Assembly: GCF_020103695.1 (NCBI RefSeq)
Contig: NZ_JAHXBF010000006.1
Coordinates: 372,001-436,000 of the forward strand
DNA: 64,000 nt
Direction: 5' to 3'
From: Hyalangium versicolor
Lineage (GTDB): Bacteria > Myxococcota > Myxococcia > Myxococcales > Myxococcaceae
Shown: in pieces, positions 25,081-34,088 of the stretch
Layout: each line of letters starts with the position of its first letter
How positions within the stretch are numbered: position 1 is the stretch's first letter
Program-made: the position numbers and the translations under genes
The notes under the pieces: generated by a model
Database searches by the model: none
What the model saw: the letters and a program-made list of their open reading frames with translations, nothing else
Told to the model about the DNA's origin: nothing

Positions 25081-26231
25081 CAGTTGGATCCGAACGCCAG
25101 CACGGTCAGCGTGGTGTTGATGTGGAACCCCGAGTAGATCTCGAAGTGCACATTCATTCCAGCCGCCGTGGGCGCGGAGCGCAAGGTCTGGGCTAGCTCC
25201 GGTATCTTACCTGTAGCGCTCGCGTACCACATTCTGCCACCGCAATGAAACAGGAGGGCTGCCTGGGGGTTGTGCACCCGCCTGGGCAGCTCCTCCGTGA
25301 AGAAACTCTTGGTCATCCCGGCCATGTCGCCCAGCTTCATCAGCTCCAGCTCGGAGCCCTCCTCCAGGAGGTTGGCGAAGAGGATGGAGTTGTCCTCGAG
25401 GATGGGTTTCCAGGGGGCGCGGATGAAGTACTCGCGTCCCACTCGGAGTGCGGTCGGGCGGACAGCGAAGCCCTTGGGGGTGCCGAACTCCAGCTCCGCC
25501 GGCTGGCACCCGAGCAGGTCTGCGTAGCGCAGGGCCGCTGGCTTGCCGTCGATCTCCAGCGCGCGCGTGTGCGTCTCGTCGACCTTGGTGATCGTCATGC
25601 GCTCGCCGGTGGGCAGATACCAGTGCGAACGGAGCGCGGCGAAGGGGGCGTTGGTGCGGAAGAGCGCGACGATGACGCCGTCGGTGGCGACCTCGCCGTC
25701 CACGTGGAGCTGCGCGGACTGCTGTTTGTCGTCACTGGCGCCGCCGCCCACGAGCACCAGCGTCTGGTTCTTCTCGAGGATGCCCAGCAGCAGCTCTTCC
25801 TTCTTGTAGCGGAAGCCGTCGTCAATCACGAGGCCCACGTACTTGCGCGGATCCAGATCCGCCTGCCGCACGCCGAGCTCCTCGCAGGCCTTGCGGATGG
25901 CGGCGGCGCCCGCGGACACGGCGTCCGTGGAGAGGCCTCCACCCAGGCCCAGGCCCACGTCGAAGTCGCCTGCGAGCGCGCCAAGCACCACGGTGCCGGA
26001 GTAGATGCCGCTGTTGTCCAGCTCGCCCGCGGTGGTGGCGCCCATGAGGCGGCAGCCCTTGGGCAGGCGCTCGCGCACCGCGCGGTTGAGCGCGCTCTGG
26101 TCGCGGTCACGTGAAGCGAACAGCGTCACCAGCTTGGGCTGGAAGCCGCCCAGTTGCTTCAAGAGATCCTCCGCGGCCGCGACGGGCTCCTTCTCCGAGG
26201 TTCGAGCCGTCTGCATCTTCACTTGCGCCAT
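25080..26231 (-). CDS. FIST domain signal-input protein (FIST_N plus FIST_C)
   Basis: 383 residues from the ATG at 26231, preceded by AGGAGG. The first half has the FIST_N features (GCRLMGATTAGEL, VVLGALAGDFDVGLGLGGGLS) and the second half the FIST_C region ending in LFHCGGR and IYSGFHINTTLTVLAFG. FIST proteins are thought to bind small ligands such as amino acids and feed histidine kinases or cyclase systems. Here it is coupled to a hybrid kinase with overlapping stop and start, so it is probably the ligand sensor of that kinase. Cytoplasmic; no signal peptide. Confidence 0.9.
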   Translation of the reverse strand: MAQVKMQTARTSEKEPVAAAEDLLKQLGGFQPKLVTLFASRDRDQSALNRAVRERLPKGCRLMGATTAGELDNSGIYSGTVVLGALAGDFDVGLGLGGGLSTDAVSAGAAAIRKACEELGVRQADLDPRKYVGLVIDDGFRYKKEELLLGILEKNQTLVLVGGGASDDKQQSAQLHVDGEVATDGVIVALFRTNAPFAALRSHWYLPTGERMTITKVDETHTRALEIDGKPAALRYADLLGCQPAELEFGTPKGFAVRPTALRVGREYFIRAPWKPILEDNSILFANLLEEGSELELMKLGDMAGMTKSFFTEELPRRVHNPQAALLFHCGGRMWYASATGKIPELAQTLRSAPTAAGMNVHFEIYSGFHINTTLTVLAFGSN

Positions 26232-26258
26232 GGAGGTCCTCCTGAAGGGGTAGGGCGG

Positions 26259-28112
26259 CTAGAGGCCGCTCTTCGGGTGTGTAGTGTGGCAGGTACTGGT
26301 GCACTGCTGGAAGGACTCCCGTCCACCGCCCACGTACATGTGCTGAATCGGGCCGAACTTGTCCTCATGCTGCTTGGTCCAGGTCTTGTGGCAGGAGAAA
26401 CATGCAGCCTTGCTGGTGCGCTGGATGCTGGCATTGTTCAGGTGGCACTTGGAGCACTGGGCCAGGTCCGCGTCCACGCGGTCCGAGCGCGAGTGGATGA
26501 AGTGCACGCGCACGAAGATGGGGCCCTCGAGTTCGAAGCCCAGGGGGGCGTGGCAGCCGGCGCACGCGGCGCGGTTGTCGTTGCCGTGCAGCACGTTGGC
26601 CAGCTCGCCGCCCTGGCTGTGGCAGCTGTTGCACGGGCCCGTGGTCAACGGCGCCGTGGTGCGCGTCTTGGTGCCCACCTGGATTTCAATGGTGGTGCTG
26701 GCCGGCAGGTCCTCGCCCATGTACACGCGGCGGCCCTTCACGGTGACCAGGTACGTGCCCGGCACGGCGTTGGCGGGCAGCTGGTAGGTCCACTTGTCGC
26801 TCACCGGAGCGGCCCAGCCCAGGTGGGCCGGATCGAACGCGCCGCCGAACAAGTCGTTGCCCGGGGGGAAGGTCTGGAACTGGGAGAAGACGCCATCGCG
26901 CTCGAAGGTGCCCAGCGTCTGCACGTCGTTGGGCGCCAGGAAGTCTGCCATTTCAACGATGGACCGGATGGGCTGGATGAGCTGGGCCGGCCCGATGATC
27001 TGCGTCATCAGCATGCGCTCGCGGTGCTTGCGCCGGTAATAGGTCGTCGTCGGATCGAAGAAGGCATTGTAGTACTGGATGCCCGACTCCACGGCACCAT
27101 CGATGACCTGATTATACGTGGGAAGCGAGCCCTGGGGGTGGAGACGGCGCCCGGCGCCATCCTTCAGGGTGAGCTGGAACTGGATGGCCGCACCCGGAGC
27201 ATAGGTGCCATCCGCGCGGGGTGGGGTCAGCGCCTTGACGTCGATGTTGAAGCCGTAGTCGTAGGCCGGGTGGGCGTCCTGCTGCACGGGGATGGTGTAG
27301 GGGGCCACCGGGCGCAGGGACCAGCGCACGCGCAGCGCCTTGGTGCGCGAGTTGAGGGTGAAGACCTTCGACTTGCAGGGGGTGCGCGCGTTGCGCAGCT
27401 CCACCAGCGCCTCCTCCTGGAAGTCGTTGGCCCCCGCGCAGTTGGTCAGCGAGGTACAGTCGTACGTCCACTGGATGGCGCGGAAGCGGCGGACGAAGAA
27501 GTCGTCATCGTCCCGCGTCCTGTCGTTGGTGCCGGCGTTCAGGATGATGGGCAGGGCCGTCAAGATGCCGTTCTTGTCCACCTGCTCCACCATGAAGTAG
27601 CTGGGCAGGTTCATCCATGCGGCGTCCCGGTAGAAGCGGCGGCGCTTGTAGCCCTCCGGCCCGGCCAGCATCTCGAAGGCCTGCTCGGCCATCTTCAGGC
27701 CGCCCCAGCCCAGGCCGCTGAAGTCACCCGTGCGATCCAGGCCGTTGACGCCCTCGTCCTTCGTGGCGGTCATGCTGGCGCGCAGATCGATGATGTTCAC
27801 GTAGTAGGGCTGATTGGCGCGCAGGGTCAGCGGGGTGCCCTGGCCGTTCTCCACCGCGAGCGCCAGGCCGATGGGAGGGGTGGCCGGGCGGCGCTCGCCA
27901 TCGTCCCCGTCATCATCCTGGTCATCATTCTGATTCTGCACCGCCTGGGCCTGGGTGCTCAGGCCTTCCTCGGAGGGGGCCTCGTCCTGAGGCTGGGGGC
28001 CGCACGCGACCACGAGGCTTGTGAGCGCAACGAGCAGGAATCGTACGCCTGGCGACCTGACCTGGTGAGTGGTCTCGAGCGTCGTTGCCAGTGGTGCTGT
28101 TGTCTCACGCAT
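26259..28112 (-). CDS. Multihaem c-type cytochrome lipoprotein
   Basis: 617 residues from the ATG at 28112 with AGGAGG upstream. Signal peptide with lipobox VVAC, lipidated Cys37, then an Asp/Gln-rich acidic linker. A large beta-rich domain (about 80-490) carries no haem motif. The last 130 residues hold four CxxCH motifs (CNSCH, CAGCH, CSKCH, CFSCH) and a CTSTCH (CxxxCH), so four or five haems. It probably works in periplasmic or surface electron transfer. It is 27 bases upstream of the FIST gene on the same strand and could share its transcript. No cytochrome maturation or reductase gene is adjacent. Confidence 0.87.
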   Translation of the reverse strand: MRETTAPLATTLETTHQVRSPGVRFLLVALTSLVVACGPQPQDEAPSEEGLSTQAQAVQNQNDDQDDDGDDGERRPATPPIGLALAVENGQGTPLTLRANQPYYVNIIDLRASMTATKDEGVNGLDRTGDFSGLGWGGLKMAEQAFEMLAGPEGYKRRRFYRDAAWMNLPSYFMVEQVDKNGILTALPIILNAGTNDRTRDDDDFFVRRFRAIQWTYDCTSLTNCAGANDFQEEALVELRNARTPCKSKVFTLNSRTKALRVRWSLRPVAPYTIPVQQDAHPAYDYGFNIDVKALTPPRADGTYAPGAAIQFQLTLKDGAGRRLHPQGSLPTYNQVIDGAVESGIQYYNAFFDPTTTYYRRKHRERMLMTQIIGPAQLIQPIRSIVEMADFLAPNDVQTLGTFERDGVFSQFQTFPPGNDLFGGAFDPAHLGWAAPVSDKWTYQLPANAVPGTYLVTVKGRRVYMGEDLPASTTIEIQVGTKTRTTAPLTTGPCNSCHSQGGELANVLHGNDNRAACAGCHAPLGFELEGPIFVRVHFIHSRSDRVDADLAQCSKCHLNNASIQRTSKAACFSCHKTWTKQHEDKFGPIQHMYVGGGRESFQQCTSTCHTTHPKSGL

Positions 28113-28714
28113 GGTGGCCCCTCCTGCGAATCACTGGAGTCAGAGGCAACTCCAGCTTTCTGTTATGTCCCCTGTAGCCTCTGCTAATCAGAGAGTACTA
28201 GAGATTCGTCATTTCCGGCTTTGCCGGGAAGAGATTGTTTCGAGCCATAAAAAGAATATCCGTTTCGAACAGAACAGTTCAACAAGGAAGAAAAATATCC
28301 GGATGTGTTGAACGTAACTCGTCCTAAACCGGCCGTTTTTCCCTCTGGAACTTGAGAAAACAGGACGTTTTGGGATCGCAGTCGACACGACTCGAAATGC
28401 ACTCCGCCCGGCTTTTCTTGACTTCCCCAGATGATTCTCACTCTCAAAAAAAGGATCTCACGGAAAGCCCTGGTGGGTGGATGCACCCGAGGAGGTATTG
28501 AGGGCGCGCGCGGAAGGGAGCAAAGGCGTGGAGATGAATGGGGGTGAGGTTCGCGGAGCGCGCAGTGACTGCGCCGTGTGAGCGTTCTCGCGGGGAGCGC
28601 GGAGTGACTCAACAGGTTGGCTTGGTCGAGCGATGCACGTGAGCCACCCGAGCGACGGAGCGGAGTGCCGCGGAATGGCCTTCGAGCGAGTGCGGCGTTA
28701 AGAGGCGAGCCCTT
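28113..28714. other. 602-base divergent intergenic region, partly AT-rich
   Basis: The left half (about 28140-28460) is visibly richer in A and T than the surrounding genes and probably is the leader and promoter of the cytochrome operon on the minus strand. It contains two small hairpins: CTCTG-CTAAT-CAGAG at 28179-28193, and an 8-bp stem around CCGGC-TTT-GCCGG at 28212-28230. The right half (28500-28714) leads to the RapA-like gene and contains the near-repeat GAGCGCGCAGTGACT and GAGCGCGGAGTGACT (near 28556 and 28596). No gene was recognised. Confidence 0.5.
28253..28282 (-). promoter_or_regulatory. Putative promoter of the cytochrome-FIST operon
   Basis: On the minus strand TTGAAC (28282-28277) and TATTCT (28258-28253) are separated by 18 bases, about 140 bases before the cytochrome ATG. 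Each box matches 4/6 of the sigma-70 consensus. The leader that would follow contains the 28212-28230 hairpin. Confidence 0.3.
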
Positions 28715-31700
28715 ATGCCACTCGTCGAAGGTATCAAGGTTCGCTATCTCCCCCAGCCCGAGTGGGGCGTGGGTCATCTGGCCATGCTCGAGGAGGGAGG
28801 CGCCAAGGCGGTCGTCTTCTTCCCTGCTCGCGAGGACGCGCCGGTGCTCGTGTCCACGAAGGGCGGCGCACTGGTGTCCTATGCGCTGCCGGCCGGTGAG
28901 CCCATCGTCACCACCAAGGGGCGGCAAGCCACGGTGGTGCGCGAGGAGCCCGGCGCGCGCGGCCTGCGCCGCTATGTGATTCGCTACACGGACACGGGCG
29001 AAGAGGACGAGATGCCGGAGTCCGAGGTGCGCGCGCTGCCGCCACGCTCGGATCTGCTGTCCACGCTGCGAGAGGGCCGCGTAGGGGACGCCAAGGCGTT
29101 CATGCTGCGCAAGCAGGCGCTGGTGCTGGATGACGAGCGGCGGTGCGACGCGCTGGGCGCGCTGCTGGCGAGCCGGGTGATGGTGAAGCCGCACCAGGTG
29201 GGCGTGGTGCAGCGCGTGTTGTCGGCGCGGCGGCCGCGCTTCGTGCTCGCGGACGAGGTGGGCCTGGGGAAGACGATCGAGGCGGGCATGGTGTTCAGCG
29301 CGCTTCGGCTGTCGGGGCTCGCGCGGCGTGTGCTCGTGGTGGCGCCCAGCCACCTTACGGTGCAGTGGCTGGTGGAGCTGTTCCACAAGTTCAACCAGCT
29401 GTTCACGCTGATGGACTCGGACCGGTACGCGCAGTCTTTGAAGGAGCAGCCGGATGTGTCTCCGTGGGCGCGCTTCCCGCTGGTGGTGACGAGCCTGGAG
29501 ATGCTCTCGCGCACCGAGGAGCACCGGCAGGCGGTGGCCGAGGAGGACGCGTTCTGGGACCTGGTCATCATCGACGAGGCGCACCACCTGAAGGGCGAGA
29601 AGGCCTTCGAGGCGGCGGAGGCGCTGGCGGGCAACAGTTGGGGCCTGCTGCTGCTCACTGCCACGCCCATGCAGTTGGATCCGGCGGAGTACCATGGGCT
29701 GCTCACGCTGATCGACGCGGCGACGGCGCCCACGGTGAAGGGGTTCGAGCAGCGGTTGGCGCGGCAGGAGGAGCTGTCCAGCGCGGTGCGCGCGCTGCTG
29801 GAGGGCAATGAGCCGGCCAAGGCGGTGAAGGCGCTGGCGAAGCGTTTCCCCGAGGATGCGAAGCTGCAGGCGCTGAAGGAGCGGGACGCGCTGCTGGAGC
29901 ACCTGGCGGAGACGTACAGCTTGTCGGATCGGCTGGTGCGCAACCGGCGCGCGGTGGTGGGCGGGTTCTCCACGCGGCGCCTGCACCGTCATCCGGTGAA
30001 GCTGTCGGCCGAGGAGTTGAAGACGCGGGATGCGGCGTTGGCGGCGCTCGCGGGCTCGAGCCTGCGCGGTGCTCCGCTGGCGAACTTGCTGCGACGGCTG
30101 GAGTCCAGCGCGGCGGCGTTCACCGGGGCGGTGAAGGCAAACCCGGCGCTCAAGGAGGCGGACCTGAAGCTGCCTTCGCGGGATGCGAAGCTGGTGGCGT
30201 TCCTGGGTGTTCTGCGCGGCATCTGGGCTTCGGAGACGTCGGCGAAGGTGCTCGTGTTCACCGAGAGCCGCGACACGCTGGAGGCGCTGCAGACGGAGCT
30301 GGGGCGCGAGGGCATCGAGGCGCTCGGCTACCACGGTGATTTGCCGCTGGTGGAGCGGGACAGGCAGGTGGCGCGGTTCCGCGATCCCGAGGGCCCGCTG
30401 GTGTTGTTGTGCACGGAGGTGGGCGGCGAGGGCCGCAACTTCCAGTTCGCGCACCACCTGGTGCACTACGACTTGCCGTGGAGCCCCGCGACGGTGGAGC
30501 AGCGCATCGGGCGCCTGGATCGCATCGGGCAGACGAAGCCGGTGGAGATCCATGTCTTCGATCCGGCGGGCACGCTGGCGTCGGACGTGCTGATGCTGCT
30601 GGCGGACGCGGTGGGCGTGTTCGGCGAGACGGTGGGTGGCTTGGACGCGGTGCTGGAGGAGGTGGAGGACCGGCTGGCGGACCTGGCGCTGCTGCCGCGC
30701 GAGTCGCGCGTGGCATACGCGGCGGAGCTGAAGGCGAAGGTGGAGGCGGCTCGGGCGCAGGTGAAGCGCGCGTATGATCCGCTGTTGGATCTGCGCTCCT
30801 TCGACAAGCCGGCGGTGGAGCGGCTGGTGAAGCGTGCGCAGGCGCGCATGGGGATCGAGGAGGAGGACGAGGAGGAGGAACAGCCGCTGGAGGACGGGAT
30901 CTGGGGCGTGGCGAGAGACCTGGACGAACGGTTGGAGGAGACCGTCACCGAGTTGGCGAAGCGGGTGGGCATCCGGGTGGACACGGACGATGAGGTGGAG
31001 GCCTTCCAGTGCGCCTTCCACTTCGGCCACGCGCTGAATGTCGAGGGCCTGCCAGGACTGGACGTGATGGAGGACCGGACGGTGCTGGGCACCTTCTGGC
31101 GCGACACGGCGGTGGAGGCGGAGGAGCTGGAGTACTTCGCCACGGGGCACTCGCTGGTGGAGGCGCTGTTCGGATTCCTGAGGGATGGACCGTACGGGCG
31201 CAGTGGGTTCCGCTTCCTGGAGAAGCGTGGGCCCCTGAAGGCACGCGGGTTGGAGTTGCTCTTCCACGTGCAGTTGCCCGAGCCCGAGGACACCTCACCG
31301 GGTGCTCGTGTGCCGAGCCGTCAGCTCGCGCGGTTCCTGGAGCGGACGTTGTTGCACGTGGCGGTGGCGGAGGCGGCGGGCGGGCCGAAGGCGGACGCAA
31401 CCCTGTTGCCGGTGCTCGAGGCGGAGGGGCGTGCGCTCAAGGGCGACGAGGTGTCGCGGGCGTTCCCGAACGTCGGCGCCTTCGTGGACGTGGCGGTGCC
31501 GGTGGGCCAGAAGGCCGCCGAGGCGGAGTTGGGCAAGCTGGCGGCGAAGGCGAAGAAGACGATCGAAGCCGAGCGCGACGCCGCGGTGGATCGGATGCGA
31601 CTGTCGCTGGGCCATCAGGGCTTGAAGGCCGAGGCTCTGGAGGAGCAGTTGGATGCCGAGCGCACCCACTACGATCGCCTGCTGAAGGCGCTCGCGGGAG

Positions 31701-31747
31701 CGAAGGTAGTGCTCGACTCCGCCTGCGGTTTCGTCATCAACCGCTGA
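28715..31747 (+). CDS. RapA-like SNF2-family DNA translocase/helicase
   Basis: 1010 residues. An N-terminal beta domain (1-110) is followed by an SNF2 ATPase: Walker A region LADEVGLGKTIEAGM, motif II IIDEAHHLKG, motif III LLTATPMQ, then a second RecA lobe with VLVFTESRDTLEAL, LLCTEVGGEGRNFQ, VHYDLPWSP and QRIGRLDRIGQ. A long helical C-terminal region with an acidic stretch (EEEDEEEE) follows. RapA recycles RNA polymerase; this protein shares its domain order but could instead be a related SNF2 remodeller. It stands alone in its direction, and a hairpin follows the stop. Confidence 0.9.
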   Translation: MPLVEGIKVRYLPQPEWGVGHLAMLEEGGAKAVVFFPAREDAPVLVSTKGGALVSYALPAGEPIVTTKGRQATVVREEPGARGLRRYVIRYTDTGEEDEMPESEVRALPPRSDLLSTLREGRVGDAKAFMLRKQALVLDDERRCDALGALLASRVMVKPHQVGVVQRVLSARRPRFVLADEVGLGKTIEAGMVFSALRLSGLARRVLVVAPSHLTVQWLVELFHKFNQLFTLMDSDRYAQSLKEQPDVSPWARFPLVVTSLEMLSRTEEHRQAVAEEDAFWDLVIIDEAHHLKGEKAFEAAEALAGNSWGLLLLTATPMQLDPAEYHGLLTLIDAATAPTVKGFEQRLARQEELSSAVRALLEGNEPAKAVKALAKRFPEDAKLQALKERDALLEHLAETYSLSDRLVRNRRAVVGGFSTRRLHRHPVKLSAEELKTRDAALAALAGSSLRGAPLANLLRRLESSAAAFTGAVKANPALKEADLKLPSRDAKLVAFLGVLRGIWASETSAKVLVFTESRDTLEALQTELGREGIEALGYHGDLPLVERDRQVARFRDPEGPLVLLCTEVGGEGRNFQFAHHLVHYDLPWSPATVEQRIGRLDRIGQTKPVEIHVFDPAGTLASDVLMLLADAVGVFGETVGGLDAVLEEVEDRLADLALLPRESRVAYAAELKAKVEAARAQVKRAYDPLLDLRSFDKPAVERLVKRAQARMGIEEEDEEEEQPLEDGIWGVARDLDERLEETVTELAKRVGIRVDTDDEVEAFQCAFHFGHALNVEGLPGLDVMEDRTVLGTFWRDTAVEAEELEYFATGHSLVEALFGFLRDGPYGRSGFRFLEKRGPLKARGLELLFHVQLPEPEDTSPGARVPSRQLARFLERTLLHVAVAEAAGGPKADATLLPVLEAEGRALKGDEVSRAFPNVGAFVDVAVPVGQKAAEAELGKLAAKAKKTIEAERDAAVDRMRLSLGHQGLKAEALEEQLDAERTHYDRLLKALAGAKVVLDSACGFVINR

Positions 31748-31754
31748 GTTCTAC

Positions 31755-31787
31755 CCGCTGGCAGTGGCGCCCCACCACTGCTGGCGG
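31755..31787 (+). terminator. Hairpin after the RapA-like gene
   Basis: CCGCTGGCAGTGG (31755-31767) and CCACTGCTGGCGG (31775-31787) pair over 13 bases with two mismatches around a 7-base loop, starting 8 bases after the stop codon. No T run follows, so it is a possible terminator of the high-GC type or a transcript-stabilising hairpin. Confidence 0.45.
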
Positions 31788-31849
31788 GCTCGTTGGCATC
31801 GACCGCCCAGGTTCTTCAAGCGCGCTCGCGAGGCCTGCATCCTGACACG

Positions 31850-33178
31850 ATGCGGCTCTATCGCTTTGGCGGCGTTGCGCTACTGCTGTTGCTCGCGGGA
31901 TGCGCGTCACAGCGCTCCTTGGGTGGGTCTCAGCGGTATCGGCAAGACCGCTCTGCTACTGCACAGGGCTTCTCTGATGCAGCAAGACCCGGGCAGGACA
32001 TCGTCGATGTCGATTTCGAGGCATCAACGCCCCAGCAGGCGGAGGATCTTCGTCGGCGTGGTGTGGAGATGCCCCGCGTCTCTCAAGCGACAGCGGATCC
32101 ACGCACGCATCGAGACTTCGTCGACCTTCGTGTCACCGCTGTGGGCTTTGGCATCACTGCGGGCGGCTACCTGCTCTACTGCGATGGGTTGCCGCTGCCC
32201 GTTCTCGTTCCGGAGTCCCAGGTCGATCTCGGACTGACGGGCGCTGCACCGCTGAACGCGTCCATCTACCCGGACCGGGATGGAGCTCTGGCGGCCATCA
32301 CAGCCAATGTTCCCGCGTCGAGACGAGCTGACATCTACGCTTATTACCGTGGGGCAGGTGGTGCGCTGATTGTTCCCACCCTCTTCTCTCCTGCCACCAC
32401 ACCTCGAGTTGCCCGGACGATGCTTGAGGTGCGGAAGCAACTGGCCGAGACCGTTCAGCGCGAGATGAAGGTCTTGCTGGTGGGACTGGCGGGGACCCGG
32501 GTTCTGCAAGGGGTCTTCTCGCGAGTGCTGCGAGTGGGCCTGGAGCCCGAACTCCGTCCTCTACGTGGGAGTGGAGGTCGTGAGGGCGAGGTTGCGGCAC
32601 CGCGACAGCCAATGTCTCGCCCTGCCGAGACAGAGGAGCTTCCGGCTGCTCGGGGGACCGGGCCAGCGCAGCCGCGCCCGACGCGAGTCGCCGTTCCGGA
32701 GCAAGGCAAGGCAGGCAATCCCCAGGCGTCTGCTCAGGCTCTGAGGGAGCGCGAGGCAGTCCCTGAAGCGCCACTGCCGGCCTTCCAGCAGAGGATCCGC
32801 GACGTCCTGCTGGAGGAACATCCTGGCTTGCATCCCAGGGTTGCCACAGAGGCCGCACGCGGCGGAAAGAACGTACAAGGGCCAGGGGGAGAGGGAGCGG
32901 ATGTGACTCTCCTGAACGGCGGTGGACGCGAAGTATCCGTTCACCACGGTGAATTCACCCTGGACGCACTGGGCGGGCACCTTGTGAGGAAGGCCGGCCA
33001 GGATCGAACGACGGAGATCTACTTGCAGATCACCTCACCCGGAGCTTCACACGAGGCTTTCTTGCAGCTCATCCCCCAACTGCGCAAAGCGCACGGAGAT
33101 CTCCGCGGGCGGTTTGTTCGAGTTTTCGGCCCGCATGGTGAGCCGTGGTGGAGTGGCTTCTTTGGAGGCCCGGGCTAG
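31850..33178 (+). CDS. Lipoprotein with polymorphic-toxin layout (SitA-like candidate)
   Basis: 442 residues from the ATG at 31850. Signal peptide with lipobox LAGC, lipidated Cys18. A middle region (about 20-220) ends in a long amphipathic helix (VRKQLAETVQREMKVLLVGLAG). A Pro/Arg/Glu-rich linker (about 225-310) leads to a compact C-terminal domain of about 130 residues with GADV (Asp351), GREV (Glu361) and TTEIYLQI, which loosely recalls PD-(D/E)xK-type nuclease folds but lacks an obvious Lys. Lipidated N-terminus, linker and distinct C-terminal domain, with a small soluble gene 9 bases downstream, match the design of SitA toxins moved by outer-membrane exchange in myxobacteria. Family membership is inference. 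Confidence 0.6.
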   Translation: MRLYRFGGVALLLLLAGCASQRSLGGSQRYRQDRSATAQGFSDAARPGQDIVDVDFEASTPQQAEDLRRRGVEMPRVSQATADPRTHRDFVDLRVTAVGFGITAGGYLLYCDGLPLPVLVPESQVDLGLTGAAPLNASIYPDRDGALAAITANVPASRRADIYAYYRGAGGALIVPTLFSPATTPRVARTMLEVRKQLAETVQREMKVLLVGLAGTRVLQGVFSRVLRVGLEPELRPLRGSGGREGEVAAPRQPMSRPAETEELPAARGTGPAQPRPTRVAVPEQGKAGNPQASAQALREREAVPEAPLPAFQQRIRDVLLEEHPGLHPRVATEAARGGKNVQGPGGEGADVTLLNGGGREVSVHHGEFTLDALGGHLVRKAGQDRTTEIYLQITSPGASHEAFLQLIPQLRKAHGDLRGRFVRVFGPHGEPWWSGFFGGPG

Positions 33179-33187
33179 AGTCGCTCC

Positions 33188-34009
33188 ATGGGTTTCTCCC
33201 TGGAGGTTTCCGTCCCGCTCGTCACCGATGGAACCCTTGGTGATGTTCTTGCTCCCGCTTTTGGAAGTGGCTTCTTCCAGCCCGTAGCCGTAGGAGCCAT
33301 TGAGTGGCACAGCGTCGGCGATCACTGGTTCCTGGCGGGCTACGCGCTCGAGCGCTTTCTGTCCATGCACCTGAGAGTGAGGCTTCCGACTCCGGCATCC
33401 ATCTCACTCTTTACCGGTCAGGATGCCGAGCTGAATGCCTATCAGCAGCAGTGTGCTGACGCCGTGAGGCGCACCAGTCCCCTGGACCAGCGCTTTTCTC
33501 CCTTCGAGCGGGTGGATGCGCAGCTAGGTGCGACAGTGCTTGAGCCGAAGCACCTGACCGAGGACGCCCTGGTTGCGCTCACGCGCTGGGCCACCCGTTT
33601 TCCCAAGGCGACCCTCTACGTGTTCGGAGCTGTTTCCCTTGCGCTCCAGAAACCTGAAGGAGCCATCTGGGCCCGGCTGTTTCAGGAGGTGAGTTCCGCC
33701 GGGGATGGCCAATGGGAGACTCCCTTCCTCCTGCTCAAGCTCTACCTCGCGGACCCCTTCGTGGAACGGCGGCTCGTGCTGAGGACACAGTCCTACGTCT
33801 GGCTCCAGCAGGCGCAGGCGCTCGGTGGATGCGTCACACCCGATGACGCGGATACGAACCTACAAGCGCTGGCTTCCTTCGCGCGCACCCTGGCACACGG
33901 GAATCAATCAAAGCTCCGGGCTCCTGAGCTCTCCTGCGACGGGCGGTTCTACACGCGTGAGGAGCCGCGGCTTCGAGCCGCGTTCCACGACTTGCTCCGA
34001 GCAGAGTAG
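33188..34009 (+). CDS. Candidate immunity protein of the preceding lipoprotein toxin
   Basis: 273 residues, soluble, no signal peptide, rich in aromatic residues, with an alpha/beta look. It starts 9 bases after the lipoprotein gene, so both are surely cotranscribed. I recognise no family. The position directly after a toxin-like lipoprotein, and its presence in the cytoplasm where an incoming toxin would act, suggest an immunity protein. The alternative is a cytoplasmic partner of unknown role. Confidence 0.6.
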   Translation: MGFSLEVSVPLVTDGTLGDVLAPAFGSGFFQPVAVGAIEWHSVGDHWFLAGYALERFLSMHLRVRLPTPASISLFTGQDAELNAYQQQCADAVRRTSPLDQRFSPFERVDAQLGATVLEPKHLTEDALVALTRWATRFPKATLYVFGAVSLALQKPEGAIWARLFQEVSSAGDGQWETPFLLLKLYLADPFVERRLVLRTQSYVWLQQAQALGGCVTPDDADTNLQALASFARTLAHGNQSKLRAPELSCDGRFYTREEPRLRAAFHDLLRAE

Positions 34010-34088
34010 CTTCATGCGAAAGTTGCACTCACGCTGACTCGTGAGTGGGGCGGCTCCATCCGTCACCCGAGAGCGGTAGGCTTCGGGT

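Noticed and set aside
21904..25137. 1077-codon open frame on the plus strand opposite the hybrid kinase
   Set aside because: Composition (His/Arg/Gln/Leu-rich) is that of an antisense shadow in high-GC DNA, while the minus strand encodes a complete kinase with all motifs.
28184..31267. 1027-codon open frame on the minus strand opposite the RapA-like gene
   Set aside because: Arg/Gln/His-rich antisense shadow; the plus strand holds every SNF2 motif.
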